Notes: generated by a model not told the origin, from the letters alone. 64,000 bases of DNA from Pseudomonas sp. RIT-PI-q (GCF_001297125.1 NZ_LHPC01000049.1:1-64000), one strand, 5' to 3'; counted from the stretch's first letter, positions 1 through 8,328 are shown. Made by a program: numbers and translations.

Positions 1-22
1 CGGAGACGTGTATAAAAGACAA
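1..22 (+). other. Adapter-like sequence at the contig edge (Nextera/Tn5 mosaic end)
   Basis: The first 22 bases match the 3' end of the Nextera read-2 transposon adapter at 19 of 22 positions. The three differences (positions 7, 16 and 22) are all transitions. The match ends exactly where the 39-bp genomic repeat begins at position 23, as expected if a tagmentation adapter was left on a read that entered the assembly. It is probably not genomic. The adapter sequence is from general knowledge; the junction is seen directly. Confidence 0.6.
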
Positions 23-250
23 CAGACGATCCGAACCACCTTCAGCGACGCGGCTTTCGATCAGACGATCCGAACCACCTTCAGCGACGCGGCTTTCGAT
101 CAGACGATCCGAACCACCTTCAGCGACGCGGCTTTCGATCAGACGATCCGAACCACCTTCAGCGACGCGGCTTTCAATCAGACGATCCGAACCACCTTCA
201 GCCACACGACTTTCGATCAGACGATCCGAGCCGCCTTCAGCGACAACCGG
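23..250. repeat. 39-bp tandem repeat, about 5.8 copies
   Basis: Units start at 23, 62, 101, 140, 179 and 218; the last is partial. Units 1-4 are almost identical, unit 5 has four or so substitutions, and unit 6 diverges after its first half. The period is 13 codons, so the repeat is in frame with the minus-strand gene that contains it. Homogeneity falls toward the gene's start, a usual sign of recent expansion farther in. The array runs into the window edge, so the real copy number is unknown. Confidence 0.95.
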
Positions 251-325
251 GTGAGTCGAGGTAGCGGCGAAAGCGTTGATTGCAAAAACCGAGAAAGCGA
301 TGCTGAGGATGATTTGGCGTTTCAT
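23..325 (-). CDS. Secreted tandem-repeat protein, 5' part only (runs off the window)
   Basis: Reading the minus strand from ATG at 323-325 gives MKRQIILSIAFSVFAINAFA, a typical cleavable signal peptide ending in AFA. It is followed by a short spacer (ATSTHPVV) and then repeats of the 13-residue unit AEGGSDRLIESRV. A GGAG ribosome binding site lies 8-9 bases upstream of the ATG. The repeat is acidic/basic mixed, free of Cys and aromatic residues, and probably disordered or extracellular. The gene has no stop in the window because it continues past the contig edge; bases 1-22 should not be translated. I recognise short Pseudomonas secreted proteins of this style but know no function. Confidence 0.8.
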
Positions 326-590
326 GATCGTGTGCTCCGGGGTGTTGTTGGTTGGTATGGAGCTGATGTTACGCCGCGGATTTTTTATGAGAACTTCATT
401 GACGTGATGGTAAACATCGACAGCAATGATGGGGCGAATAAGTTACCCCTTGCGAGCATGATGGTGCGGTCGACGGGTGGCTACGGTGTGGTCGATGGCG
501 GCTTCTACACTGATTAGCCTGATGCCGCAGGCTGCGATCCTGTGATCCACCGATGCGACTCAAACAAAACCGAGTCTCGAGGACGTGTTT

Positions 591-1214
591 ATGTACCAGC
601 TCTACGGACACAAAAACTCTGGCGCCGCGGCGATTGAAGCGGCGCTGGAGCTTTGAGAGATTCCTTATCGCTTCATCGATATCGAGTCATCCCCGGAGGC
701 GGCCAAGGCCCTGGAAAAGCTCAATCCGCTCAAGCAGATTCCAACGCTGCAAAAGCCCGACGGCGGTATTCTCACCGAAAGTGCGGCGATCCTGATTCAT
801 CTGGGGCTGACGTTTCCCGAGTCGAATTTGCTGCCAAAAGACCTCGCCGAGCGCGATCAGGTGATCCGGGGGATGGTGTACATCGTCTGCAATTGCTATG
901 CGGCCATCGGCATCATCGATTACCCCGAGCGTTGGTTGGCCGAGGCGGATCAATCGTCCAGGGAAAACCTCATGGCCGGTGCCCGCCAGCGACTGCACCG
1001 GAGCTGGGAGGTGTTTGCCGATCAGTTCTCGGGTGATTTGTATCTGGGCGATGAGACGCCGGGGGCGCTGGATGTGCTGGCGGCGGTCGTGACGCGGTGG
1101 GAGGGCAGCCGGGAGTACCTGCGCCATGCCCGACCTGGTTTTTTCGTATGGCTTACACGAATCGACCGGCACCCGACGCTGGCACCGGTCTTTGCCCGGC
1201 ATTGGCCCTCCTGA
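591..1214 (+). pseudogene. Glutathione S-transferase family gene with an in-frame TGA at codon 22
   Basis: From ATG 591 the frame reads MYQLYGHKNSGAAAIEAALEL, then TGA (654-656), then EIPYRFIDIESSPEAAKALE and on to a natural stop at 1212-1214. That would be 207 residues, the usual GST length. The thioredoxin-like N-terminal domain includes the cis-proline region (residues about 50-57, KQIPTL) and the ESAAIL glutathione-contact motif; a helical C-terminal domain follows. The frame is otherwise intact, so this is either a recent nonsense mutation or a base-call error. Family knowledge suggests the codon was Cys (TGC/TGT), since GSTs often have a Cys or small residue there. A restart at ATG 828 would lose the glutathione site. 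Confidence 0.8.
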
Positions 1215-1231
1215 CAACACAGCCGATCAAT

Positions 1232-1320
1232 TGTAGGAGCGCGCTTGCTCGCGAAAGCGGGTCAGCCAATGCGGGCGTTGACTGACCCACTGCCTTCGCG
1301 AGCAAGCGCGCTCCTACAGG
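1232..1320. repeat. REP palindrome pair (BIME-like)
   Basis: Two inverted copies of TGTAGGAGCGCGCTTGCTCG, each followed by CGAA, face each other across about 40 bases between the convergent GST and CBS genes. The whole can fold as one hairpin and may act as a bidirectional transcription stop. Confidence 0.9.
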
Positions 1321-1332
1321 GGATTTGGGCAG

Positions 1333-1773
1333 TTATTCGCCGCGGATGTACTGCTCCAACTGCCGGATCAGTTCAGCCTGTTCGGCGATGGCTTCCTTGA
1401 CCAGATCGCCAATCGACAGCAAACCGATCAACTGGCCGTTTTCCACCACCGGCAAGTGGCGCAGACGCTTGTCGGACATGATGCCCATGCAGGTTTCGAC
1501 GGTTTGGTGGGTATCCACGGTGATCACCGGCGAGACCATGATGTCTTCGACCGGTGTGCCGACCGAGGAGCGCCCCTTGAGCACCAGTTTGCGCGCATAG
1601 TCACGCTCGCTGATGATGCCGACGACCTCGCCATTCTTCACGACCGGCAATGCACCGACGTTTTTCGCGGCCATGACCATCAGCGCTTCCAGCACCATTT
1701 GGTGAGGCGCAATGGTGTGGACTTCATGATTCTGTTCAGCCTTTAACTTCAGCAGTTGGGCGACGGTTTTCAT
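1333..1773 (-). CDS. Two-CBS-domain protein
   Basis: A 146-residue soluble protein made of two CBS domains (about residues 10-65 and 78-135). Conserved features are GALPVVKNGEVVGIISERDY in the first and HLPVVENGQLIGLLSIGDLV in the second. Stand-alone CBS pairs bind adenine nucleotides and sense energy state or regulate partner proteins. No catalytic domain is present. The short charged C-terminus ends QYIRGE. It stands alone, convergent with the broken GST gene. The partner cannot be told from the sequence. Confidence 0.9.
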   Translation of the reverse strand: MKTVAQLLKLKAEQNHEVHTIAPHQMVLEALMVMAAKNVGALPVVKNGEVVGIISERDYARKLVLKGRSSVGTPVEDIMVSPVITVDTHQTVETCMGIMSDKRLRHLPVVENGQLIGLLSIGDLVKEAIAEQAELIRQLEQYIRGE

Positions 1774-1912
1774 GGTGGCTTCTCAGGTGTTGTCGTTATT
1801 CTTGAAGAATCGTAGACCTGAGCCCGAAGGGCAAGGCAGAAAACGGCAGATAACGCGCAAAAAACGTCATTCGGCGGTTTTTCTTCCACAAACCTCAAGA
1901 TCACACGCACTT

Positions 1913-2121
1913 TGTAGCAGCTGTCGAGCCTGCGTCCGGCCCTGTAGCAGCTGTCGAGCTTGCGTCCGGCTCTGTAGCAGCTGTCGAGCTTGCGAGGCTG
2001 CGTTCGGCTGCGAAGCAGTCGTGAGATCAGACACTGCGGTGTGTCAGGAATAACGTGCGTTCAGGGTTTACGACTGCTTCGCAGCCGAACGCAGCCTCGC
2101 AAGCTCGACAGCTGCTACAGA
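1913..2121. repeat. Long inverted-repeat element, copy 1 (two extra modules on the left)
   Basis: Fills half of the 424-base gene-free stretch 1774-2197. Two 32-base modules (TGTAGCAGCTGTCGAGC... CGTCCGGC) precede a left arm of about 50 bases ending GAAGCAGTCGT. A core follows, then the mirrored arm beginning ACGACTGCTTCGCAGCC. The core is in the opposite orientation to the copies at 12.3, 19.2 and 21.8 kb. The rest of the stretch holds only the leader of the CBS gene and the polB promoter region, with nothing else recognisable. Confidence 0.9.
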
Positions 2122-2197
2122 GCGGGGCGCAGCCTTGTTCGCGTGCGATGCCGCAATGACGCGTAGAATTGCGCCTTGAACCAGATTTGAGGTTGCA

Positions 2198-4561
2198 GTG
2201 GTGGATTTACAGCAGGGCTTCGTCCTGACCCGGCATTGGCGCGATACCCCGGCCGGTACGGAAGTCGAGTTTTGGCTGGCGACCGATAACGGTCCCCGAC
2301 GAATCCGCCTGCCTTATCAACCCTCGGTGGCGTTTATCCCCGCAGAGCAGCGCGAACAGGCCGACGTCGTACTGCGTGGCGAGAAAAACGTCGAACTGAA
2401 ACCATTGGCCCTCGAGGATTTCGAGCACCGCCCGGTGCTCGGCTTGTATTGCCGGCAACACGGTCAGTTGATGCGCCTGGAAACCGCGCTGCGCAGGGCC
2501 GGCGTCGATATGTTCGAAGCCGACGTGCGCCCGCCGGAACGCTACATGATGGAACGCTTCATCACCGCGCCGGTGATCTTTGGCGGCACGCCGAATGCCG
2601 AGGGCCTGCTGCTCGACGCGCAGATGAAACCCGATCCCGCCTACCGTCCCAAGCTCAGGCTGGTGTCGCTGGACATCGAAACCACCGCACAGGGCGAGTT
2701 GTATTCCATCGCCCTGGAAGGCTGCGGCGAGCGTCAGGTGTACATGCTCGGCCCGCCCAACGGTGACGACAGCGAGGTGGATTTCCAGCTCGAATACTGC
2801 GACTCCCGAACCCTGCTGCTGAAAAAGCTCAACGAATGGTTCGCCCGGCACGACCCCGACGCGATCATCGGCTGGAACGTTGTGCAATTCGATCTGCGCG
2901 TGCTTCACGAACATGCCCGGCGCCTGGGAGTGCCGCTGAAACTGGGGCGCGGCGGCGAAGAAATGCAATGGCGCGAACACGGCAGCCGCAACCATTACTT
3001 TGCCGCCGCCGCTGGCCGGTTGATCATCGACGGTATCGAGTCTCTGCGTTCGGCGACCTGGAGTTTCCCGTCATTCAGTCTGGAAAACGTCGCGCAAACC
3101 CTGCTCGGCGAGGGCAAGTCGATCGACAACCCATACCAGCGCATGGACGAAATCAATCGCATGTTTGCCGAGGACAAACCGGCGCTGGCCAAATACAACC
3201 TCAAGGACTGCGAACTGGTGACGCGGATTTTCGCCAAGACCGAACTGCTGACCTTCCTGCTGGAGCGGGCCAGCGTCACCGGTTTGCCGGCCGACCGCAG
3301 CGGTGGCTCGGTGGCGGCGTTCACCCACCTTTATATGCCGTTGATGCACCGCCAGGGCTTTGTTGCGCCCAATCTCGGCGGCAAGCCAGCTGAAGCCAGC
3401 CCCGGCGGTTTTGTCATGGACTCGCAGCCGGGGCTGTACGAATCGGTGCTGGTGCTCGACTACAAAAGCCTTTATCCGTCGATCATCCGCACCTTCCTCA
3501 TCGACCCGGTGGGCTTGATCGAGGGACTCAAGCATCCGGACGACCGTGAGTCGGTGCCAGGTTTTCGCGGCGCGCGTTTTTCCAGAACCCGGCATTGCCT
3601 GCCGGCCATCGTCGCCCGAGTCGCCGAAGGCCGGGAAACCGCCAAGCGCGAACACAACGCGCCGCTGTCCCAGGCGCTGAAGATCATCATGAACGCCTTC
3701 TACGGCGTGCTCGGCTCCAGCGGCTGCCGTTTCTTCGATACGCGCCTGGCGTCGTCGATTACCTTGCGCGGCCACGAGATCATGCTGCGCACCCGACAGT
3801 TGATCGAAGCCCAGGGCCACACGGTGATTTACGGCGACACCGACTCGACCTTCGTCTGGCTGCGCCGTGCCCACGGTCAAGAAGAGGCGGCGAAGATCGG
3901 TCACGCGCTGGTGGATCACGTCAACCAGTGGTGGCGTGAGCATGTGCAGCAGGAATTTGGCCTGGTGAGTGCGCTGGAGTTGCAGTTCGAAATCCACTAC
4001 AAACGCTTCCTGATGCCGACCATCCGTGGTGCCGAGGAGGGCAGCAAGAAACGCTACGCCGGGCTCGTGACCCGTGCCGACGGCACCGATGAAATGGTCT
4101 ACAAGGGCCTGGAAACCGTGCGTACCGACTGGTCGCCGCTGGCCCGGCAATTCCAGCAGGAGCTGTACCTGCGCATCTTCAATCGCAAGCCTTATCAGGA
4201 TTACGTGCGCGACTACGTGCGCAAAACCCTGGCCGGTGAGTTCGACGACCGGCTGATCTACCGCAAGCGCCTGCGCCGAACCCTCAATGACTATGAACGC
4301 AACGTGCCGCCCCATGTGCGGGCGGCGCGGATCGCCGACGAGTACAACGACCAGCAGGGGCGTCCAAGGCAGTATCAGAACGGTGGCTGGATCAGTTACG
4401 TGATCAGCGTCGCCGGGCCTGAGCCGCTGGAAATTCGTAGCGCGCCCATTGATTATGACCACTACGTAACACGGCAACTGCAACCGGTGGCGGACGCGAT
4501 CCTGCCGTTCGTGGACGACGACTTTTCAACCTTGATTGGTGGGCAGTTGGGCCTGTTTTGA
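2198..4561 (+). CDS. polB: DNA polymerase II (family B)
   Basis: Template-directed DNA polymerase with 3'-5' proofreading, used in replication restart and translesion synthesis; normally induced by DNA damage. The 787 residues match the family length (783 in E. coli). The exonuclease domain shows Exo I SLDIETT (about residue 155) and Exo II GWNVVQFDL. Polymerase motifs A (DYKSLYPSIIRTFLIDP), B (KIIMNAFYGVLGSSG) and C (YGDTDSTFVW) are all intact. The start is GTG at 2198 or the next GTG at 2201; no strong Shine-Dalgarno is visible. I could not identify a convincing LexA box in the upstream 80 bases. The 3' end overlaps the convergent DUF1810 gene by 36 bases. Confidence 0.97.
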   Translation: MVDLQQGFVLTRHWRDTPAGTEVEFWLATDNGPRRIRLPYQPSVAFIPAEQREQADVVLRGEKNVELKPLALEDFEHRPVLGLYCRQHGQLMRLETALRRAGVDMFEADVRPPERYMMERFITAPVIFGGTPNAEGLLLDAQMKPDPAYRPKLRLVSLDIETTAQGELYSIALEGCGERQVYMLGPPNGDDSEVDFQLEYCDSRTLLLKKLNEWFARHDPDAIIGWNVVQFDLRVLHEHARRLGVPLKLGRGGEEMQWREHGSRNHYFAAAAGRLIIDGIESLRSATWSFPSFSLENVAQTLLGEGKSIDNPYQRMDEINRMFAEDKPALAKYNLKDCELVTRIFAKTELLTFLLERASVTGLPADRSGGSVAAFTHLYMPLMHRQGFVAPNLGGKPAEASPGGFVMDSQPGLYESVLVLDYKSLYPSIIRTFLIDPVGLIEGLKHPDDRESVPGFRGARFSRTRHCLPAIVARVAEGRETAKREHNAPLSQALKIIMNAFYGVLGSSGCRFFDTRLASSITLRGHEIMLRTRQLIEAQGHTVIYGDTDSTFVWLRRAHGQEEAAKIGHALVDHVNQWWREHVQQEFGLVSALELQFEIHYKRFLMPTIRGAEEGSKKRYAGLVTRADGTDEMVYKGLETVRTDWSPLARQFQQELYLRIFNRKPYQDYVRDYVRKTLAGEFDDRLIYRKRLRRTLNDYERNVPPHVRAARIADEYNDQQGRPRQYQNGGWISYVISVAGPEPLEIRSAPIDYDHYVTRQLQPVADAILPFVDDDFSTLIGGQLGLF

Positions 4562-4996
4562 GTCCAGCAGCGACAGCGTCCAGTCATCCAGAATGCCGTG
4601 GAAGTAGCGGTTCAAGGCCTGCTGGAAGAGACTGTCGTCGGCCGCTACCTGGGCGAAGAGTGTCATCGAGGAGTGAAACTTTAGGTCGTCAGGATGGCCG
4701 AATATGGCTGCAATTGAGCTCTTTTCGATGTTCAGCACCAGCTGTGTGCAGGTACGCAGTCGTGACCCCAGCAGCGGGTGATCCAGGTAAGCCGCAGCTT
4801 CCTCGGCGGAACGAATGGCAAAATGGCGCGACATTTCGCTACCACCCAGCCCGGCAAGCTGCGGAAAGATGAACCACATCCAGTGACTGCGCTTGTGACC
4901 GGCGCTCAATTCGGCCTGAACCCGGTTGAACACCGGGTTTTGCGCCTGGACAAAGCGTTGCAGATTGAAAGAATCGAGCGGATCGGTGCTTCTCAT
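4526..4996 (-). CDS. DUF1810 family protein
   Basis: A 156-residue cytoplasmic protein of the DUF1810 (YfiP/calpastatin-named) family. It carries the typical N-terminal LQRFVQAQNPVFNRVQAEL and the KRSHWMWFIFPQ signature. The family's biochemical role is not established. It converges on polB and their 3' ends overlap by 36 bases, so the C-terminal dozen residues share DNA with the polymerase's tail. The next gene (aldo/keto reductase) ends 28 bases upstream on the same strand, so the two may be co-transcribed. Confidence 0.9.
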   Translation of the reverse strand: MRSTDPLDSFNLQRFVQAQNPVFNRVQAELSAGHKRSHWMWFIFPQLAGLGGSEMSRHFAIRSAEEAAAYLDHPLLGSRLRTCTQLVLNIEKSSIAAIFGHPDDLKFHSSMTLFAQVAADDSLFQQALNRYFHGILDDWTLSLLDSKQAQLPTNQG

Positions 4997-5024
4997 GCCG
5001 AGGCCTCAGACAGACCGCGATGGC

Positions 5025-5846
5025 TCAGACCATGGCCAACCGCTGCTTTCGTTGTGGCGCGTGAAAAGCCTGGTCCAGCGCCTCCAGATCCCCGGCTTCC
5101 AGATGCAACTGCGCCGCTTGCGCATTGAGCCTCACATGCTCGGGTCCGACCGCTTTGGGGATGGCGATCACTCCTTCCTGACGAAGAATCCATGCCAGCG
5201 ATACCTGGGCAGGCGTCACTCCGTGACGGTTGGCAACCTGCTTGAGCGTTGAATTGACCAGCATATGCCCACCCTGGCCGATCGGACAGTAGGCCATCAA
5301 TGGCAGCCGCTGCTGTTGGCACCAGGGCAGCAGATCGAATTCGATGCCTCGCTCTTCCAGGTTGTAGAGCACCTGGTTGGTGGCGCAGGCGGGTGAGTCC
5401 AGTTCGTGCAAATCGTCGCGGGCGGAATTGGACACCCCCCAACGGCCGATCTTGCCTTGTTCACGCAGGCGCTCGAACGCTTCAACCGTTTCCTCCAGGG
5501 GATACTGGCCGCGCCAATGCAGCAGGTACAAATCGATAAAATCGCTGCCGAGCCGCCGCAGGCTGCGCTCGCAAGCCTGGGGGATGCCTTTGCGGCTGGC
5601 GTTGTGCGGGTAGACTTTGCTGACCAGAAAGACCTTATCGCGCAGGCCGGCAATGGCTTCCCCCACCACTTGCTCGGCACCGCCTTCGGCGTACATTTCT
5701 GCGGTGTCGATCAGGGTCATGCCCAACTCGATGCCTTGGCGCAGCGCCGCGACTTCCTGGCGATACAAGGAACGCTCTTCGCCCATGCGCCAGGTGCCTT
5801 GGCCGATGACCGGTACGTTAATGCCGGCCAATTGCAGCGTGCGCAT
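5025..5846 (-). CDS. Aldo/keto reductase
   Basis: NAD(P)H-dependent carbonyl reductase of the AKR fold, 273 residues. It has the catalytic tetrad pieces: DTAEMYAEGGAE (Asp/Tyr), a Lys in FLVSKVYPHN, and His in LYLLHWRG. The C-terminal cofactor site is IAIPKAVGPEHVRLNAQA. The chosen start is ATG 5844-5846 because AAGGAGG sits 5 bases upstream; an in-frame ATG 21 bases earlier lacks such a site and contains this Shine-Dalgarno in its own codons. The substrate is unknown; relatives in Pseudomonas act on small aldehydes or diketo-acids. Confidence 0.93.
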   Translation of the reverse strand: MRTLQLAGINVPVIGQGTWRMGEERSLYRQEVAALRQGIELGMTLIDTAEMYAEGGAEQVVGEAIAGLRDKVFLVSKVYPHNASRKGIPQACERSLRRLGSDFIDLYLLHWRGQYPLEETVEAFERLREQGKIGRWGVSNSARDDLHELDSPACATNQVLYNLEERGIEFDLLPWCQQQRLPLMAYCPIGQGGHMLVNSTLKQVANRHGVTPAQVSLAWILRQEGVIAIPKAVGPEHVRLNAQAAQLHLEAGDLEALDQAFHAPQRKQRLAMV

Positions 5847-5917
5847 GCAAACCTCCTTTTTCGACATTCAATTAATACATCAGTTGGCAGCAAAATCGCC
5901 CGGAGGTTCCGTGGACT

Positions 5918-6121
5918 TGTAGCAGCTGCCGAGGAAGTCCTCGCAAAACTTGTGTATTACGCGCAAGTTCGCGGATTTGTAGCAGCTGTCGAGGTACGAG
6001 GCTGCGTTCGAGGACGTAGTCCTCGCAAAACGTGCGAGGCAGGGGCTCCCAGACATTGCGGTGCTTGATTGACGACTGCTGCGCAGCCGAACGCAGCCTC
6101 GTTCCTCGACAGCTGCTACAG
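5918..6121. repeat. Long inverted-repeat element, copy 2 (divergent)
   Basis: The most altered copy, in the 434-base gap between the reductase and the lipoprotein. It opens with a partial module (TGTAGCAGCTGCCGAGGAAG), then a left arm with GAGGACGTAGTCCTCG inserted. The core is recognisable only as CAGACATTGCGGTGC, and the right arm is clear (ACGACTGCTGCGCAGCCGAACGC to AGCTGCTACA). Internal GAGGAAGTCCTC-type palindromes not seen in other copies suggest local rearrangement. Nothing gene-like lies between 6122 and the lipoprotein start. Confidence 0.8.
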
Positions 6122-6280
6122 GGGCGAACGCAGTTTTGTGCCGGTAGTTGCAGGGGTTGTGTCGTGGCTGGGTTTTGTTGAACGGACCGCCGGCACTGCA
6201 CTTTTTCAGGATTGGCGGTTCTATCCTTGGCCAGCCTGCGGCGATCCCCACCGCAAGCCCATGCCCAAGTTCCAGACCCC

Positions 6281-7030
6281 GTGGCTCGCGTTTTCCCCGT
6301 TGTTACCCCGCAAATCCGCCGCACCGGCCTGCTGTTGGCCTGCTTGTCGATGTGCTTCGCCACGGGGTGCAGTCAGCAGCAGGGCAGCGACATCGTCAAC
6401 CAGTTCCGCGAAGGCAAACCCCAGGAGTTCCTCCAGACCAGCGTCGACCGCATGGCGACCCTGACGATGCGCGACAACCTCGACAGCCTGTATCTGCTCA
6501 TGAGCAAGCTCTACCTGCGCAATCCAGACGAGCTGAAAAAATCCGGTTTCCTCGACGCCCGCACCGCTGAAAAGCAAGTGCGCATGGCCATCGAACAGCA
6601 ACAACCGCTGCCGACGCTCGGAGGCAAAAAAGACCTGGCGGCACTCAGTTATGCCATGAGTCCGGAGTTCCTCGGCGACCGGGTCGGGGCCTTCATCTAT
6701 GCCATTGGCAGCATGCTGGTCACCGCCCACGGTAATCGTCTGGAGTTCTACATGACGGATGCGATCAACCCGACCTTCGTCAGTAACGCCGCGCGCAACA
6801 TCGAGAAAGCCACCTGGATCCTCAGCCAGCGGCAAAACAAAAGCGGCGAGCCTTTATTGTTCTCCAACGAAATCTCGGAGGAGGGCAGCAACCTGAGTTT
6901 TGCCGTGGAGTTCGGCAAGATTGTGGCGCGCCTGGATTTGCTGACGCAGATGCTCGATGAGCGCTACCGTCGGATCGGCCTGAACTACGCGCAGAGCCTG
7001 CTGTTCCTGAATTTCCTGCCTGTGCAGTAA
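6281..7030 (+). CDS. Predicted lipoprotein of unknown function
   Basis: A protein of about 249 residues with a lipoprotein signal: basic n-region (TPQIRR), hydrophobic GLLLACLSMCFAT, and lipobox ATGC. The mature part is soluble and mixed alpha/beta, without domains I recognise. The start is uncertain. GTG 6281 gives a good signal peptide; TTG 6212 is in frame but too long. An ATG at 6260 in another frame would give MPKFQTPWLAF and would join this frame if one T were missing from the TTTT run near 6291. No good Shine-Dalgarno precedes any of these. Confidence 0.7.
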   Translation: MARVFPVVTPQIRRTGLLLACLSMCFATGCSQQQGSDIVNQFREGKPQEFLQTSVDRMATLTMRDNLDSLYLLMSKLYLRNPDELKKSGFLDARTAEKQVRMAIEQQQPLPTLGGKKDLAALSYAMSPEFLGDRVGAFIYAIGSMLVTAHGNRLEFYMTDAINPTFVSNAARNIEKATWILSQRQNKSGEPLLFSNEISEEGSNLSFAVEFGKIVARLDLLTQMLDERYRRIGLNYAQSLLFLNFLPVQ

Positions 7031-7050
7031 TCCCCTTGCACAACCGATCC

Positions 7051-7228
7051 CGTAGCAGCTGTCGAGCCTGCGTTCGGCTCTGTAGCAGCTGTCGAGCCTG
7101 CGAGGCTGCGTTCGGCTGCGAAGCAGTCGTGAAATCAAGCGATGCGGTGCATCAGGGAGACCGCGCACTCAGGTTTTACGACTGCTTCGCAGCCGAACGC
7201 AGCCTCGCAAGCTCGACAGCTGCTACAG
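7051..7228. repeat. Long inverted-repeat element, copy 3
   Basis: One extra 32-base module on the left, then left arm, core (about 50 bases, containing GATGCGGTGCATCAG) and right arm ending AGCTGCTACAG. It occupies most of the 324-base gap before the TauE gene. The rest of that gap holds the ATAAG-rich promoter region described separately. Confidence 0.9.
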
Positions 7229-7268
7229 AGCCTCGCGTTGCTACATGAGATAAGTGTTTGGGGAATAA

Positions 7269-7300
7269 CGATAGTTCTTATCGATATAAGTGGTTATAAG
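7269..7300 (+). promoter_or_regulatory. Cluster of ATAAG/CTTAT half-sites upstream of the TauE-type gene
   Basis: CGATAGTTCTTATCG (7269-7283) is a perfect 5-5-5 palindrome. It overlaps CTTATCGATATAAG and is followed by ATAAGTGGTTATAAG, a direct repeat of ATAAG every 10 bases, one helical turn. Such AT-rich half-sites in a GC-rich genome, 55-85 bases before the start codon, look like an operator. A sulfur regulator of the CysB type is a guess from the downstream gene family only. Confidence 0.35.
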
Positions 7301-7354
7301 AAAAATCGCTATGCTGCGGGCCAGTTTTTTCATGCGTTTTTTGTGGGCGTGTTA

Positions 7355-8140
7355 ATGGATTTCGTTAACTTCGGTTTGGTAGTTGCAGGTTTGGTGGTGG
7401 GTTTCATCGTCGGCATGACCGGCGTGGGCGGCGGCTCGCTGATGACGCCGATCCTCCTGTGGTTCGGCATCAACCCGGCGACGGCGGTGGGCACGGACCT
7501 GCTGTACGCGGCGATCCCCAAATCCAGCGGCGTGCTGGTTCACAGGAAAAACCAGAACATCGATTGGGCGATCACCGGTTGGCTGACCCTCGGCAGCGTG
7601 CCGGCAGTCGCCATGACGCTGTGGTTCCTCAACAGTTTGCACACCTCTCCAGATGCAATGAACGCCGTGATCAAACAGGCCTTGGGCTTCGTTTTGTTTG
7701 CCACGGCGCTGGCAATCTTCTTCAAGAAACGCCTGCTTGATTTCGCTCACAAACGCGCCGGTGGCAACTACAACCCCAGCGGCTCGCGCCTCAATGCGCT
7801 CACCGTCATCACCGGCCTGGTCCTCGGCACCATGGTCGCGCTGACCTCCATCGGTGCTGGCGCCCTCGGCACCGTGGCGCTGTTCATTCTGTATCCGCTG
7901 CTGCCGACCCGTCGCCTGGTCGGCACGGAAATCGCCCACGCCGTGCCGCTGACCCTGGTCGCAGGCCTTGGCCATGCGAGCATGGGCAACATGGATTGGC
8001 ATGTGCTGGGCTACTTGCTGGTCGGCTCGCTGCCGGGGATTTACCTGGGCAGTCATTTGACCGGCCGGATCTCCGATGAAGTGCTGCGCCCATGCCTGGC
8101 CACGATGCTGGTGCTGATCGGGTACAAACTGGCGTTCTGA
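7355..8140 (+). CDS. TSUP/TauE-SafE family membrane transporter
   Basis: An integral membrane permease of 261 residues with about eight hydrophobic segments and the duplicated family motif (GFIVGMTGVGGGSLMTP near residue 14, and the second-half equivalent TSIGAGALGTVALF). The family exports or imports sulfite, sulfonates or other organosulfur anions. The start at ATG 7355 places the first helix directly at the N-terminus; a longer upstream frame would translate the repeat element. It is a single-gene unit with an ATAAG-rich candidate operator upstream. Confidence 0.88.
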   Translation: MDFVNFGLVVAGLVVGFIVGMTGVGGGSLMTPILLWFGINPATAVGTDLLYAAIPKSSGVLVHRKNQNIDWAITGWLTLGSVPAVAMTLWFLNSLHTSPDAMNAVIKQALGFVLFATALAIFFKKRLLDFAHKRAGGNYNPSGSRLNALTVITGLVLGTMVALTSIGAGALGTVALFILYPLLPTRRLVGTEIAHAVPLTLVAGLGHASMGNMDWHVLGYLLVGSLPGIYLGSHLTGRISDEVLRPCLATMLVLIGYKLAF

Positions 8141-8328
8141 TTCCGCCCGTTGCACAAACAAACCCCCTCCTGCAGCGTATCGGTGCTACGGTGGAAAGCC
8201 AGCCTTCATTCGCCCACGAATGACTTGTCGGCATTTCCCCCGAATTCGACAAGGAAGAGGTGGCACGTGTACACGCTCATTACCGACTATCAAACCCACG
8301 GAGTTGGGTATTGTTTCGACACACTGTC

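Noticed and set aside
654..656. Selenocysteine codon in the GST gene
   Set aside because: No SECIS-like hairpin was evident just downstream and GSTs are not known selenoproteins in Pseudomonas; a nonsense change or base error is simpler.
1913..2053. Open frames reading CRACEAAFGCEAVV inside the long repeats
   Set aside because: The same peptide appears wherever the repeat occurs, in both orientations and joined to unrelated sequence; no start signal. It is a by-product of the repeat arms.
3071..4483. Long open frame (470 codons) antisense to polB
   Set aside because: It mirrors the GC-rich third codon positions of polB, has no ribosome binding site and resembles no family. The same applies to long antisense frames over tig, lon, ppiD, fadH and the autotransporter.
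7142..7354. N-terminal extension of the TauE-type gene through the repeat
   Set aside because: The extension would translate the long inverted repeat and lacks hydrophobic or family similarity; ATG 7355 begins the first membrane helix.
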